DNA from: BPGX01 sp037447455
GTDB lineage: Bacteria > Bacteroidota > Bacteroidia > B-17B0 > Aurantibacillaceae
Length of the DNA: 64,000 nucleotides
Reading direction: 5' to 3'
Assembly (NCBI GenBank): GCA_037447455.1
Contig: JBBIGQ010000003.1
Coordinates: 1 to 64,000, forward strand
The notes below the pieces were generated by a model. It had not been told where the DNA came from and did not search any database. It worked only from the letters and a program-made list of their open reading frames with translations. Shown piece after piece: positions 8,745 through 17,293 of the stretch (position 1 is the first letter of the stretch; the number at the start of each line of letters is the position of its first letter). The position numbers and the translations under genes were made by a program.

Positions 8745-9290
8745 ATGAAAAAAATAGTTTTTTTTACTTGTAGTATGTTTTTTTCACTGCTTTTGTGTGC
8801 TCAAACGTCAACCAATTTACCTAATGAAGATGGGTTTATCATTACTGAAATTATCATTAAAGATTCCGTACCGGCTAAAGAACTGTTGAATCGTGCTACT
8901 GTATGGGCACAGAAGAAGCATTCCAAATATGATAAAGTTAATGCAGTAGGTGGAACTACAAAGATAGAATTAGATGCAGAGTTTAAAATAAAGCCCAAAG
9001 AATTGAATCCTCCCTATGATTTTACTGGCATAATTGTAATGCATGTTAAAATAGAAGTGAAAGATGGAAAGTATCGTTATACAATCAATAAGGTAAAACA
9101 TATTGCAGATAATGGAAAAAATTCGGGTGGAGATATTACTAAGGAAATAGCAGAGTGTGGAAGTATGTTTTTACCTGAAATGACCTGGAAGAAAATTAAA
9201 GGAGAGGCCATAAGAGACGCTAATTTGTTAGCAGAAGATTTGAAAGATGCTATGTCCACACCTTACAAGGCCGTTTCGGATGAATGGTAA
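8745..9290 (+). CDS. DUF4468 domain secreted protein
   Basis: A 181-residue protein with an N-terminal signal peptide (MKKIVFFTCSMFFSLLLCAQ). The body matches the DUF4468 pattern in Bacteroidota exported proteins: a short strand (FIITEIIIKD), a helix with a conserved Trp (LLNRATVWAQKK), then alternating strands ending in an MHVKIEVKDGKYRYTI-type hairpin. The family has a TBP-like fold and no assigned function. It starts 11 bases after the E1 stop and may be co-transcribed with it, although no functional link is evident. Confidence 0.75.
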   Translation: MKKIVFFTCSMFFSLLLCAQTSTNLPNEDGFIITEIIIKDSVPAKELLNRATVWAQKKHSKYDKVNAVGGTTKIELDAEFKIKPKELNPPYDFTGIIVMHVKIEVKDGKYRYTINKVKHIADNGKNSGGDITKEIAECGSMFLPEMTWKKIKGEAIRDANLLAEDLKDAMSTPYKAVSDEW

Positions 9291-9323
9291 TGTTTTATAT
9301 GTTTAATTTTTATTTTGTAAAAG

Positions 9324-9986
9324 ATGATTCAGAAAATTTTGTTTTTAGACATTGAAACAGTTCCTTTGAAATATAAGTATGATGAATTAAGTGAACGGGA
9401 GAAAAAATTGTGGGATGCAAAGTGGAAGTATAATCCAGATATAAATCCTTCTGAACAATATAATAAAAGCGGCATTTATGCAGAATTTGCGAAGGTAATT
9501 TGCATTGGGTTAGGGTATGTGGATGCGAATGGACAAATACAATTAAAGGTATTATTTAATCAGGATGAAGTGCAATTATTGAATGAGTTTAATACTGTTT
9601 TATACAAGTTTTATCAATATGTTTTTAAAACATATAATGCAGAATACAACTTATGTGCTCATAATGGAAGAGAATTTGATTTTCCATTTTTGTGCAGAAG
9701 AATGTTGGTAAATAATATCAGTATTCCGGATATTTTGAAATCAGGGCGGAGAGATTTATTATTAGACACGATGGAGATGTGGAAATTTGGGGATTACAAA
9801 AACTATACATCGCTGGATTTATTGGCGTATATTTTTAATATTGATTCCCCAAAAGATGGAATAGATGGAAGTATGGTCGCAAAGGTGTATTATGAAGATA
9901 AAGATTATGAAAGGATAAAGAATTATTGTCAAAAGGATGTGGAGACGTTAATTAAAGTGTATAAGAAACTAAATCAGATTGTGTAA
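9324..9986 (+). CDS. 3'-5' exonuclease, PolB-type exonuclease fold
   Basis: This 220-residue protein has the three DEDD exonuclease motifs of the family related to the DNA polymerase B proofreading domain. Motif I is LFLDIETVPL near the N-terminus (Asp9, Glu11), motif II is LCAHNGREFDFPFLCRRML in the middle, and motif III is NYCQKDVETLIKVY near the C-terminus. It stands alone with no polymerase domain, so it probably acts as a free metal-dependent nuclease on DNA or RNA 3' ends. Its stop lies one base from the stop of the convergent deacetylase gene. The substrate is unknown. Confidence 0.85.
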   Translation: MIQKILFLDIETVPLKYKYDELSEREKKLWDAKWKYNPDINPSEQYNKSGIYAEFAKVICIGLGYVDANGQIQLKVLFNQDEVQLLNEFNTVLYKFYQYVFKTYNAEYNLCAHNGREFDFPFLCRRMLVNNISIPDILKSGRRDLLLDTMEMWKFGDYKNYTSLDLLAYIFNIDSPKDGIDGSMVAKVYYEDKDYERIKNYCQKDVETLIKVYKKLNQIV

Positions 9987-9987
9987 T

Positions 9988-11298
9988 TCAGATGGCTTGC
10001 AAAATCGATTGCCATTTCAGTGCATTTTTATTAAATAATGGTGAAAGCGTGATTTCATGAAATAATGGGATGAAGTAGCCGCCTAACTTTTGAACCGTTG
10101 TATAAATATTTTGTAAATCCTGAATAGAATCTTCAATATTTATTTTTTGATAATTGAAATAAGCACCGTCCATTACCTGAAAAGGAATAAATAATAAATT
10201 GCTGGTTGTTTCTGTTTCAAAATCGTAGAAATAAAATGGATAACTTGTTCCGGCACGGTAAGCAGTTTGCGATGCAAAGCCCATGCTAAAATCGTATTGA
10301 ATGCCTGATTTTATGAGCAGTTTAGGGGTAGTAGAAATTTTCATTCGCAAATAATGTTGACGAGAAGCAATGATGGATGTTTCTAGTATTTTTTCTAATT
10401 TATTTTTTTCATTCAAAAGTTTTTTTTTATCTGAAAACGTGTCATAAGAAGGATGCAAACCAATGTGGGCAAAAGAATGAAGATATTTTAATGTAGAAAT
10501 GCTGTGTGGATGCTGAATATTGGCAGCCCTGTCAAACTGAGCATTGGACTCACATAAAATAAAAAAAATAACAGGATGTTTTTGAGATAATTGTTTTATG
10601 AATTTATAAACTTCAATAAAAGGGTCATCTTGTTTAAAGAAGAGTGTTTTAATTCTTTTGTCAATTAAATGATATTCTTGCTTTAATAAGTGTTTAAGAA
10701 AAGCACCTGTGGTTCTTAATAAAGATTTTCCTTTGAATGCAAGGATATTATCTAAATCAAAAGTATAAATGGGTTGAAAAAAATATGGTGTTTTGAATTG
10801 TGGGTATAGTTTAAGGATGTATTGTTTGAAGTTATGGATACTTTCGTCTACTAATGGAGTTTTTAATTGTTCTCTGAAAATACTGCAATGGATTTCAAAG
10901 CGCTGATGATTATCGGGTTGATATTGAAAGAACCATTCTTCGTAACGAGAGAGAAAGAAAAATGCCTTTGCAAAAATGTCTTCTTCATAAAAAGCATGTT
11001 GTGTTATTTGAAAATTGGGTATAAAAGATGTTTTCAAATAGTGAGTGATTAGTGGGGTAGGGTAAACATTAATACAGTTTTCAATATAATTTTCGGAATA
11101 GTTGATTTTTAACTTATCAGAAAGAATAAATTCATCAAAGTTGTTAGTAAGAATATAATTTTTCTGCCAAACTCTTTGGAAGATAAAATTTAGTGTGTAG
11201 ATCAAACGAGTGTTCTGATGATGAGGCGAAAATACAATGATTTTAGTTGGCAAATCAGAAGGTAATTTGAAGAGTGAATGTAGGTCGGATTGTAACAC
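9988..11298 (-). CDS. Polysaccharide deacetylase-like protein (NodB-type C-terminal half)
   Basis: A 436-residue protein with no signal peptide. The first 150 or so residues resemble the uncharacterised N-terminal domain (DUF7033-like) found on Bacteroidota deacetylases, including FFFLSRYEEW. The C-terminal part has the NodB/carbohydrate esterase 4 pattern: IYTFDLDNILAFKGK as the first metal-site motif, IGLHPSYDTF as the His motif, and RQHYLRM further on. The family removes acetyl groups from cell-surface polysaccharide, but catalytic activity is inferred here. The only possible start near the N-terminus is the GTG at 11298; no in-frame ATG lies close by. The downstream neighbour on this strand is the convergent exonuclease gene. 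Confidence 0.8.
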   Translation of the reverse strand: MLQSDLHSLFKLPSDLPTKIIVFSPHHQNTRLIYTLNFIFQRVWQKNYILTNNFDEFILSDKLKINYSENYIENCINVYPTPLITHYLKTSFIPNFQITQHAFYEEDIFAKAFFFLSRYEEWFFQYQPDNHQRFEIHCSIFREQLKTPLVDESIHNFKQYILKLYPQFKTPYFFQPIYTFDLDNILAFKGKSLLRTTGAFLKHLLKQEYHLIDKRIKTLFFKQDDPFIEVYKFIKQLSQKHPVIFFILCESNAQFDRAANIQHPHSISTLKYLHSFAHIGLHPSYDTFSDKKKLLNEKNKLEKILETSIIASRQHYLRMKISTTPKLLIKSGIQYDFSMGFASQTAYRAGTSYPFYFYDFETETTSNLLFIPFQVMDGAYFNYQKINIEDSIQDLQNIYTTVQKLGGYFIPLFHEITLSPLFNKNALKWQSILQAI

Positions 11299-11312
11299 AG
11301 ATGAAAATTAAA

Positions 11313-11609
11313 TTAATTTTTTTGATAAGCCTTTTTATTTTTACGCATTTGTTTTTTAGCGAGTCGTTTTTGTCGGCGGAGTTCCTTTTTGTCTTGCTTG
11401 CTCATTTGAGCAGAAGGTAAATCTTTTTTCTTTTTCTTAAGATAAGGGTTGAAGGGCTCGCTGTTAGAACGTTCTTTATGTCTCCATTTTCTCCATATTT
11501 TGGGTTTGCGATTTCTACCTACCATTTCATCATTGTATTGGGAATAATAGGAGAAAGATACTGCCAATAAAATAATGATTAGATAAATTATTTTTTTATG
11601 AGAACGCAT
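11313..11609 (-). CDS. Small basic membrane-anchored or secreted protein, unknown function
   Basis: A 98-residue protein with one N-terminal hydrophobic stretch (about residues 7-22, IIYLIIILLAVSFSYY) and a strongly basic remainder. The C-terminal 40 residues are lysine- and arginine-rich (for example KKELRRQKRLAKKQMRKNKK) and likely helical. This could be a signal anchor with a polybasic tail that binds nucleic acid or acidic polymer, but no family is recognised. A TATTTTTG -7 element lies 22 bases upstream. Confidence 0.6.
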   Translation of the reverse strand: MRSHKKIIYLIIILLAVSFSYYSQYNDEMVGRNRKPKIWRKWRHKERSNSEPFNPYLKKKKKDLPSAQMSKQDKKELRRQKRLAKKQMRKNKKAYQKN

Positions 11610-11630
11610 CTTCAGGTAAAAATTCTTTTA

Positions 11631-11638
11631 CAAAAATA
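11631..11638 (-). promoter_or_regulatory. Possible -7 element upstream of the small basic protein gene
   Basis: Reverse-strand TATTTTTG fits TAnnTTTG and lies 22 bases from the ATG at 11609. It sits in the short gap after the glycosyltransferase gene. No -33 TTTG is visible. Confidence 0.4.
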
Positions 11639-11652
11639 CTAAATATGTTTTA

Positions 11653-12789
11653 TCAACTTTGCAATACACTCGTTATCCCTTCCCATAATTTTTGAGCGGA
11701 AATGTCCCAGTTAAACCTTTGTGCTTGTTCTTTTCCTTTATTGACAAGGGTTTTAATGATTTCAGGATTGTCGTTGATTTCTTGCATAGCATGGACAATT
11801 GCCTGAATATCTTTTGGATTGACTTTAAGAGCAGCGTTTTCGGCAACTTCATTTAAGGCAGTGGTGTTTGAACAAATAACCGGTGTGCCTAATTGCATGG
11901 CTTCAATAACAGGAACGCCAAATCCTTCGTAAAAAGAAACCATTACCAATGCTTTTGCAAATTGCATTAACACCATCATTGTATCGTCATCTAATCTACC
12001 AGTAAAAATAATATCTTCTTTCAATGGACTTTTTTCCACTACATCTTTCACTTCACTTTTGCCCCAAAAAAAGCGTCCCACAAGGACTAATTTATCATCT
12101 GATGATGTGTTTATTTTGTATTGATTAAATGCTTCTATTAGGCCGACGATATTTTTTCTGGGATGAATACTTCCCACATACAGAAAATAATTTTTGCCAT
12201 TAGTAAATTGTGCTTTAATATGATGTTCTTCTTCTGATAGAATGTTGCGAAACTTTAAATTGCTGGCATTGGGAATGATATCAATTTTACATTCAGAAAC
12301 ATGTAAATGTTGAATGATTTCTGATTTACTAAAGTTAGATACAGTCGCTATTCTATTCGCATGGTGAATATGTTTCACAAAAAAATAATCGTATAGTTTT
12401 TTTATGCTCCATGGCAGATGTTCTGGGAATATAATAAAGTTAATATCATGAACGACAGCATACTGTTTGTAGTTTGCTCTTTTTGAAATAAAACCATCTA
12501 ATGATAAATAAACATGGGGTTTGAGTTTGTTTAATAGATTGGGCACAGTAAATTCATTCCAAATGTAAATCAATAATGGATGTTTTGCAGGTGGCGTGAG
12601 AATGATAGGTGTAATGTTTTCAGAAAAAATAAACTCATCGCTAAAATTTCTATCAAATAAAAAATAAAAATGCACATCGGGATGCTGTTGTGTCAAACGT
12701 TTCATGATTTGATAAGAAAACCAGCCGATTCCTTCCATTTTGTTGGGAATCAGGTGTCGGACATTGACGGCAATGCTAATCTCCTTCAT
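11653..12789 (-). CDS. Glycosyltransferase, GT4 family
   Basis: A 378-residue GT-B fold glycosyltransferase. The N-terminal domain shows the usual acceptor-side pattern, with IGWFSYQIMKRL and later AVVHDINFIIFPEHLPW. The C-terminal nucleotide-sugar domain includes YFLYVGSIHPRKNIVGLIEA, IIFTGRLDDDTM and EGFGVPVIEAMQLGTPVICS, the last carrying the E-x7-E motif of GT4 enzymes. It probably transfers a sugar from a nucleotide or sugar-phosphate donor during envelope glycan synthesis. Its start codon overlaps the stop of the SCO gene upstream by one base (TAATG), so the two are translationally linked although functionally unrelated. Donor and acceptor are unknown. Confidence 0.88.
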   Translation of the reverse strand: MKEISIAVNVRHLIPNKMEGIGWFSYQIMKRLTQQHPDVHFYFLFDRNFSDEFIFSENITPIILTPPAKHPLLIYIWNEFTVPNLLNKLKPHVYLSLDGFISKRANYKQYAVVHDINFIIFPEHLPWSIKKLYDYFFVKHIHHANRIATVSNFSKSEIIQHLHVSECKIDIIPNASNLKFRNILSEEEHHIKAQFTNGKNYFLYVGSIHPRKNIVGLIEAFNQYKINTSSDDKLVLVGRFFWGKSEVKDVVEKSPLKEDIIFTGRLDDDTMMVLMQFAKALVMVSFYEGFGVPVIEAMQLGTPVICSNTTALNEVAENAALKVNPKDIQAIVHAMQEINDNPEIIKTLVNKGKEQAQRFNWDISAQKLWEGITSVLQS

Positions 12790-13433
12790 TACTGGTATTC
12801 TTTATCTAACAGACGAATGTCATGTACTAACTGATTGACCTGCAAACTATCCGTACCATCATAAACACCACGAATCCGTTTGTCTTTATCCACTAAAATA
12901 AATAATTCTGAATGAATGAATAAATCGCCTTCACCTTCGGTTTCATCGGCATTCACAAGGTATTGATAACGTGCTAAATCATAAATGTGTTTTTTATTTC
13001 CAGTAAGTAAATGCCACTTGCCTTTAATAGCACCATATTTTTCAGCATAAATTTTCAGTACTTCTGCTGTGTCGTGGTCTGGATTTACAGTATGTGATAA
13101 GATAAGAAAATCATTTTTTGTCGCAAATGTATCTTGCATTCGTTTCAATTGATGTGACATTTTAGGACAAATGCTTTGACAGCTCACAAAGAAAAAATCT
13201 GCTACGTAAATTTTATTTTTAATTACACTATCCGTGATAATCTCGCTGTATTGATTGGTAAGTGTAAATTGTCCAATGGTATGATAAATAGTATCTATTT
13301 TGTTACCAATCTTTGATAGTTTTTTTTCTCCAAAAATAGGAAGTAAAAATTTTTTGTCAGAATTTTTATTTTGCTGGCAGAATGTGAGAAAGAGAGAGAG
13401 GAGGACAAAAAGTTGTGCACTGATTTTTTTCAT
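12789..13433 (-). CDS. SCO1/SenC family copper-binding thioredoxin-like protein
   Basis: A 214-residue SCO family protein. The N-terminal signal ends LSLFLTFCQQ, so Cys19 may be lipidated, which would make this a membrane-tethered periplasmic lipoprotein. The copper motif CxxxC is present as FVSCQSICPKM (Cys85 and Cys89), and the conserved distal histidine is in FIHSELFILVDKD (His174). SCO proteins deliver copper or reduce the copper-site cysteines of cytochrome c oxidase subunit II. The gene overlaps the upstream SCO-like gene by four bases (ATGA) and the downstream glycosyltransferase by one base. No oxidase genes are in the window. Confidence 0.9.
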   Translation of the reverse strand: MKKISAQLFVLLSLFLTFCQQNKNSDKKFLLPIFGEKKLSKIGNKIDTIYHTIGQFTLTNQYSEIITDSVIKNKIYVADFFFVSCQSICPKMSHQLKRMQDTFATKNDFLILSHTVNPDHDTAEVLKIYAEKYGAIKGKWHLLTGNKKHIYDLARYQYLVNADETEGEGDLFIHSELFILVDKDKRIRGVYDGTDSLQVNQLVHDIRLLDKEYQ

Positions 13434-14077
13434 CGTTGTTCAATTTTATTTTTTTGTAATGTTTCTTTGTAACCTTCTTTGATGAAGAGGTGATTAAACT
13501 CCTGAATAGATCGTTTAAGTTCGTCGGCGTATCTCCAATCATAGTATCCACGAATATGTCTATCTTTATCTACAAGTACGGTAAAACTATAATCCACATA
13601 GTAGGGTTTTTGAATAAGATATTTTTGATTGATGGTTTGAAAAATACTATCCGGAAGATAAAGAGTGTGTATGTTAGGAAGATTAAGATGAAGCGAATCT
13701 TTAAGATTAAAAAAAGTAGAATTATTTTTGAAAGGATAAACTAAAACTATTGGAATATGTTTGATTTTATCGGGCTCATAGTGTGCCATAGTAAGGAATT
13801 GGTCAATGCGGAATTTTTCTTTAACATACTCGGGCTTAATAAAAGCAATCATAAAAACCTTGAAACGATTGGTATCTAAAATTACAGGCTGTAATTTTTC
13901 ATTCAAAAAAGTAGTTTCTTTTACGGAGTAATAAATGGTGTCTTTTTGATTGTTAGCGATTTTTTTCGGACCAAAATAATTGAGTTTTTTAGAATGTATT
14001 AAACTAACGTCTAATAAAATCCAGATAAGGGAAGGAAGTAAAACTATAATGACAATTATCCAACCTTTGTTTTTCAT
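13430..14077 (-). CDS. SCO-like membrane-anchored protein lacking the copper motif
   Basis: The preferred ATG at 14077 gives 215 residues; an earlier in-frame start at 14095 adds six. One N-terminal membrane anchor (WIIVIIVLLPSLIWILLDV) precedes a thioredoxin-like domain. The C-terminal signature FTVLVDKDRHIRGYYDWRYA matches the end of the adjacent SCO protein (FILVDKDKRIRGVYDG). At the position where SCO has CxxxC this protein reads MIAFIKPEYVKEKF, with no cysteines. It is coupled to the canonical SCO gene by an ATGA overlap. I infer a non-redox or partner SCO paralogue in the oxidase assembly pathway. Confidence 0.7.
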   Translation of the reverse strand: MKNKGWIIVIIVLLPSLIWILLDVSLIHSKKLNYFGPKKIANNQKDTIYYSVKETTFLNEKLQPVILDTNRFKVFMIAFIKPEYVKEKFRIDQFLTMAHYEPDKIKHIPIVLVYPFKNNSTFFNLKDSLHLNLPNIHTLYLPDSIFQTINQKYLIQKPYYVDYSFTVLVDKDRHIRGYYDWRYADELKRSIQEFNHLFIKEGYKETLQKNKIEQR

Positions 14078-14133
14078 AATTTTTTCAGGCAGCAATAATA
14101 GTGAAATAAAGATAAAATAGGGTAAGAAAGCGT

Positions 14134-14793
14134 TTACGGTTGATTGAAATAATCACAATGCTTTGAGATGATGCATTCATCACATTTGGGCTTCCGAGCA
14201 GTGCAAATATATCTGCCGTGAAGAATGAGCCAATGATGCGCGTCTCGTAGATATTTTTCAGGAATAATCTGTAATAATTGCTGTTCGGCTTGTTCGGGCG
14301 TTTTAGCATTTTTCGTAAGACCTATTCTGGCGGATACTCTGAAAACATGAGTATCAACGGCTAATGTCGGTTTATTAAAAGCAACAGATAAAATCACATT
14401 AGCGGTTTTTCTGCCTATACCGGGAATTTTTACCAATTCATTTATGTCTTGAGGTATTGTTCCATTATATTGTTCTACAATGGTTTTAGCCATTGCAACG
14501 AGATTTTTGGATTTGTTATTTGGATAACTACACGATTTTATTAGTTCAAAAACCTTTTCTGGTGTGGTATTAGATAATGATTGAAAATCCGGATAAGTTT
14601 TGAATAAGGCGGGTGTAATTTGATTGACACGTTTGTCAGTACATTGTGCCGAGAGAATGACTGCTACTAATAGTTCGTATTCATTGCGATAATGAAGTTC
14701 AGTGGTAGGATTGGGGGAATGTTTTTCAAAAACAGAAAATATTTTTTGTGCTTTTTCTTGCTTTACTTTTATTTCTTTTTTATTTAAGTTCAT
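14134..14793 (-). CDS. nth: Endonuclease III (DNA glycosylase/AP lyase)
   Basis: A 219-residue protein from the ATG at 14793. A TTG nine codons earlier would overlap the upstream gene and is less likely. The helix-hairpin-helix LVKIPGIGRKTANVILSVAF contains the catalytic lysine (Lys129), followed by the catalytic aspartate in VDTHVFRVS (Asp147). The C-terminal [4Fe-4S] ligands C-x6-C-x2-C-x5-C are at 197, 204, 207 and 213. It removes oxidised pyrimidines and nicks the abasic site in base excision repair. It lies seven bases after the M16-like gene, so the two probably share a transcript. Confidence 0.95.
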   Translation of the reverse strand: MNLNKKEIKVKQEKAQKIFSVFEKHSPNPTTELHYRNEYELLVAVILSAQCTDKRVNQITPALFKTYPDFQSLSNTTPEKVFELIKSCSYPNNKSKNLVAMAKTIVEQYNGTIPQDINELVKIPGIGRKTANVILSVAFNKPTLAVDTHVFRVSARIGLTKNAKTPEQAEQQLLQIIPEKYLRDAHHWLILHGRYICTARKPKCDECIISKHCDYFNQP

Positions 14794-14800
14794 TTTGATG

Positions 14801-16087
14801 TTAATTGATTTTACCAACAATGCACTTTTTTAGATTGGAAATATCTATGTATTTTTTTAGTGCTAACGATACTTCTTCGGCTTGTATTTCTTTAATTCGT
14901 TTCAAAAATGAATTGTAGTATTCTTTGTCTAATTTCCTTGTGATGAGAGATTTCCACAGGTTATCTTGTTTTAAGATGCCATCGATTAAGTCCAACAGTT
15001 CGCCTGATAAATAGTTTTTGACAATTTCTAATTCGTCTTCATCGGGTGGTGTGTTTTGTAACAATTCAATTTGTTTGATGACTTCATCTATGCTGGCTTG
15101 AGTGTATTCGGCTTTTACTTCTGCACTTACAGTGAATACAGAATACGAATCATAAGTGTTTAAGGCAGAATAAATGCCATAAGTGTAGCCTTTTTCTTCA
15201 CGAATGACACTCATCAGTCGTGAACCAAAAAAGCCACCTAATAAAGTGTTAGCAATTACAAAGTCAAAGTAGTCGGGATGTTTTGAATAAAGCGATACTG
15301 GCATTCCGATTTTTATGGCAGATTGCAAAGCATCGGGAATTTGAGTGTAAGAATGCATTTCATAAAAAGAAGGTGGCGGAACATTTTCACCGTGTTGATA
15401 ATGCGATTGGTGAAAATCTTCCTTACCGAATGTGTGTTCAATCTGTTGCAAAAGAGTGTTATCTATATTACCTGAAATAAAAATAAAACCATTTTTGGGG
15501 TGAATGTGTGTGTTGAAAAATTCTAGAAGGTCGTTTCTTGTGATATTTTTAAAATCATCGGGGGTATGGAATTTGTTTAAGGGATGGGTATCACCGTAAA
15601 TTATTTTTGAGTAATTCCATTGTGCAAGGATGCCAACGTTTTTAATGGCTGTTTGATATTGCTCAATATGATTTTTAATGTAAACATCTATTTCTTCTTG
15701 TGGGAAGTTAGCATATTTGATGATTTCTTCAAGGACGGAGAGAACAGAGGAAGTATTTTTTTTAAGAAAAGTAAATTGGAACTTGGAATAAACGGGCGTT
15801 GGTTCTATGTTGTAAAAAACTCCGTATTGCTCAAGCATTTCGGCTATTTCACGGGCATTATGATGTAATGTACCGTTAATCATCAAAGAGGTAAATGTGT
15901 TTGAAAGTAATTTTTTAGATTGATGAATGAAGCCGGATTTGAAGAATAAAGATAATTGAAGAATTTCACATTCGGATGAATGTAATGTGTAAACTTGAAA
16001 GCCATTTTTAAATGTGCCTTGAGTAGTTGGTAAAATTTTTATTTTGTCAATAGTGTGTATTTCAGGCGCTTTGGTTCTGTTTACCAT
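14801..16087 (-). CDS. M16 family peptidase-like protein, catalytic motif absent
   Basis: A 428-residue protein with the two-lobed M16 layout. An N-terminal lobe runs from about 30 to 210. The C-terminal lobe carries the typical GGFFGSRLMSVIREEKGYTY motif (Arg and Tyr contact substrate in M16 pairs). In active members the N-terminal lobe has HxxEH; here the equivalent stretch reads SLMINGTLHHNAREIAEMLE, with no such motif. In Bacteroidota the inactive subunit usually sits beside an active M16 gene, but none is adjacent. No signal peptide is apparent. It is probably a non-catalytic partner working with a peptidase encoded elsewhere. Confidence 0.8.
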   Translation of the reverse strand: MVNRTKAPEIHTIDKIKILPTTQGTFKNGFQVYTLHSSECEILQLSLFFKSGFIHQSKKLLSNTFTSLMINGTLHHNAREIAEMLEQYGVFYNIEPTPVYSKFQFTFLKKNTSSVLSVLEEIIKYANFPQEEIDVYIKNHIEQYQTAIKNVGILAQWNYSKIIYGDTHPLNKFHTPDDFKNITRNDLLEFFNTHIHPKNGFIFISGNIDNTLLQQIEHTFGKEDFHQSHYQHGENVPPPSFYEMHSYTQIPDALQSAIKIGMPVSLYSKHPDYFDFVIANTLLGGFFGSRLMSVIREEKGYTYGIYSALNTYDSYSVFTVSAEVKAEYTQASIDEVIKQIELLQNTPPDEDELEIVKNYLSGELLDLIDGILKQDNLWKSLITRKLDKEYYNSFLKRIKEIQAEEVSLALKKYIDISNLKKCIVGKIN

Positions 16088-16092
16088 AATTT

Positions 16093-16710
16093 TTAATCTA
16101 AGAGATATTGTTGATGTTGATTATGTTTTTGAAGGGTGCGGATGCCGGAGGAAGAAATATGTTCATACATTTTGTCGCAGAAGATATTGATGATTTTTAT
16201 TTTAGGGTAAAGTTCTTGCATGTAGCGATATTGGTTTTGCTCGTAGTGAAAATCGGTATAGTTTCTTAATCCACGGATAACTGTCACATCATAAGGAGGT
16301 AGTTTAGAGACAAAGTCTGTCAGTAAAGTATTATAGTGTTCAATTTGTCGGTTTTGAATAGTAAAAGGGATTGGGAATGAACGAGGGGATTTTTCTGGAT
16401 TTTCACCGAATGCAATAATCACTTTATCAAAAATTTTTTCTGCTTTTAGTAATACATTGTAATGTCCTTTGTGAAAGGGATTGAAACTGCCCGGAAATAC
16501 TGCAATTTTAGGAGTATAAAATTGTAAATAATCAATTAGTGCATTTAAAATACCGTTTTCATTAATAGATTTCAGATGTTGAATTCTTTCTTGTTTATAA
16601 ATGGCATAATCAACGTGTTGAAAATTTTTGAAATAAAATTTTTCAATTTTCAAATGTTCTGCGAAGGGTTTATTTTTGTAATACTGAATGGTATCTGGAA
16701 AAACGCTCAT
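16093..16710 (-). CDS. coaD: Phosphopantetheine adenylyltransferase-like protein with N-terminal extension
   Basis: The ATG at 16710 gives 205 residues; a TTG five codons upstream is possible. The C-terminal 135 residues match CoaD: the nucleotidyl transferase motif VFPGSFNPFHKGHYNVLLKA (the H-x-G-H site), the VTVIRGLRNYTDFHYEQNQY signature and the ISSSGIR motif. The enzyme joins 4'-phosphopantetheine with ATP in coenzyme A synthesis. About 70 extra residues precede the catalytic domain, whereas normal CoaD is about 160 residues and starts at the nucleotide-binding strand. The extension has no recognised motif. Five bases separate it from the M16-like gene. Confidence 0.78.
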   Translation of the reverse strand: MSVFPDTIQYYKNKPFAEHLKIEKFYFKNFQHVDYAIYKQERIQHLKSINENGILNALIDYLQFYTPKIAVFPGSFNPFHKGHYNVLLKAEKIFDKVIIAFGENPEKSPRSFPIPFTIQNRQIEHYNTLLTDFVSKLPPYDVTVIRGLRNYTDFHYEQNQYRYMQELYPKIKIINIFCDKMYEHISSSGIRTLQKHNQHQQYLLD

Positions 16711-16783
16711 AATTAAAATTAGCAAGCTAATTTACATAATAAATTGAATACTAGGTTTGGGAATAATTAATTATTCCTACTTT

Positions 16784-17281
16784 TCAAGCATTACTATTAT
16801 TGGAATTAACTAAATTTTCGTAATAAGTGTCAATGTTTAGATCATTAACATCATCAGTAGAATAAGCATTGACAGCCATTTTATCACACTCGTTATTATA
16901 TGGGTTAGTATGATGACCTTTAACCCAAACAAAATCAATTTGTTTAAATCTTGAAATAAGGTGTATTAATTCTTGCCACAAATCCGGATTTTTCACATCC
17001 TTGAAGTTTTTTTTAATCCAATTAAAAACATAACCTTCTTTTATGTTTTCAATTACATATTTTGAGTCCGAATAAACAATGACTGGAATATCTTTGTTTT
17101 TAATGGCTTTTAACGCTCCAATGACTGCCATTAACTCCATTCGGTTATTCGTAGTAAGACGATAACCCTTTGATAAATTTTTTCTACGACTTTTATACAA
17201 TAAAATAGCCGCCCATCCCCCTTTTCCTGGATTTCTGGAACATGCACCATCTGTATACGCTTCAATTATTTCGTTTGGCAA
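16784..17281 (-). CDS. rnhA: Ribonuclease HI
   Basis: A 165-residue RNase HI. The four metal-binding acidic residues are present: Asp11 in AYTDGACSRNPGKGG, Glu49 in TTNNRMELMAVIGAL, Asp72 in VYSDSKYV and Asp133 in NECDKMA. It cleaves the RNA strand of RNA-DNA hybrids, as in primer removal and R-loop clearance. The start is a TTG at 17281: an in-frame stop lies a few codons upstream and the next ATG falls inside the catalytic core. It follows the small His-rich membrane protein gene by 12 bases. Confidence 0.93.
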   Translation of the reverse strand: MPNEIIEAYTDGACSRNPGKGGWAAILLYKSRRKNLSKGYRLTTNNRMELMAVIGALKAIKNKDIPVIVYSDSKYVIENIKEGYVFNWIKKNFKDVKNPDLWQELIHLISRFKQIDFVWVKGHHTNPYNNECDKMAVNAYSTDDVNDLNIDTYYENLVNSNNSNA

Positions 17282-17293
17282 AAAGTAGAGATA

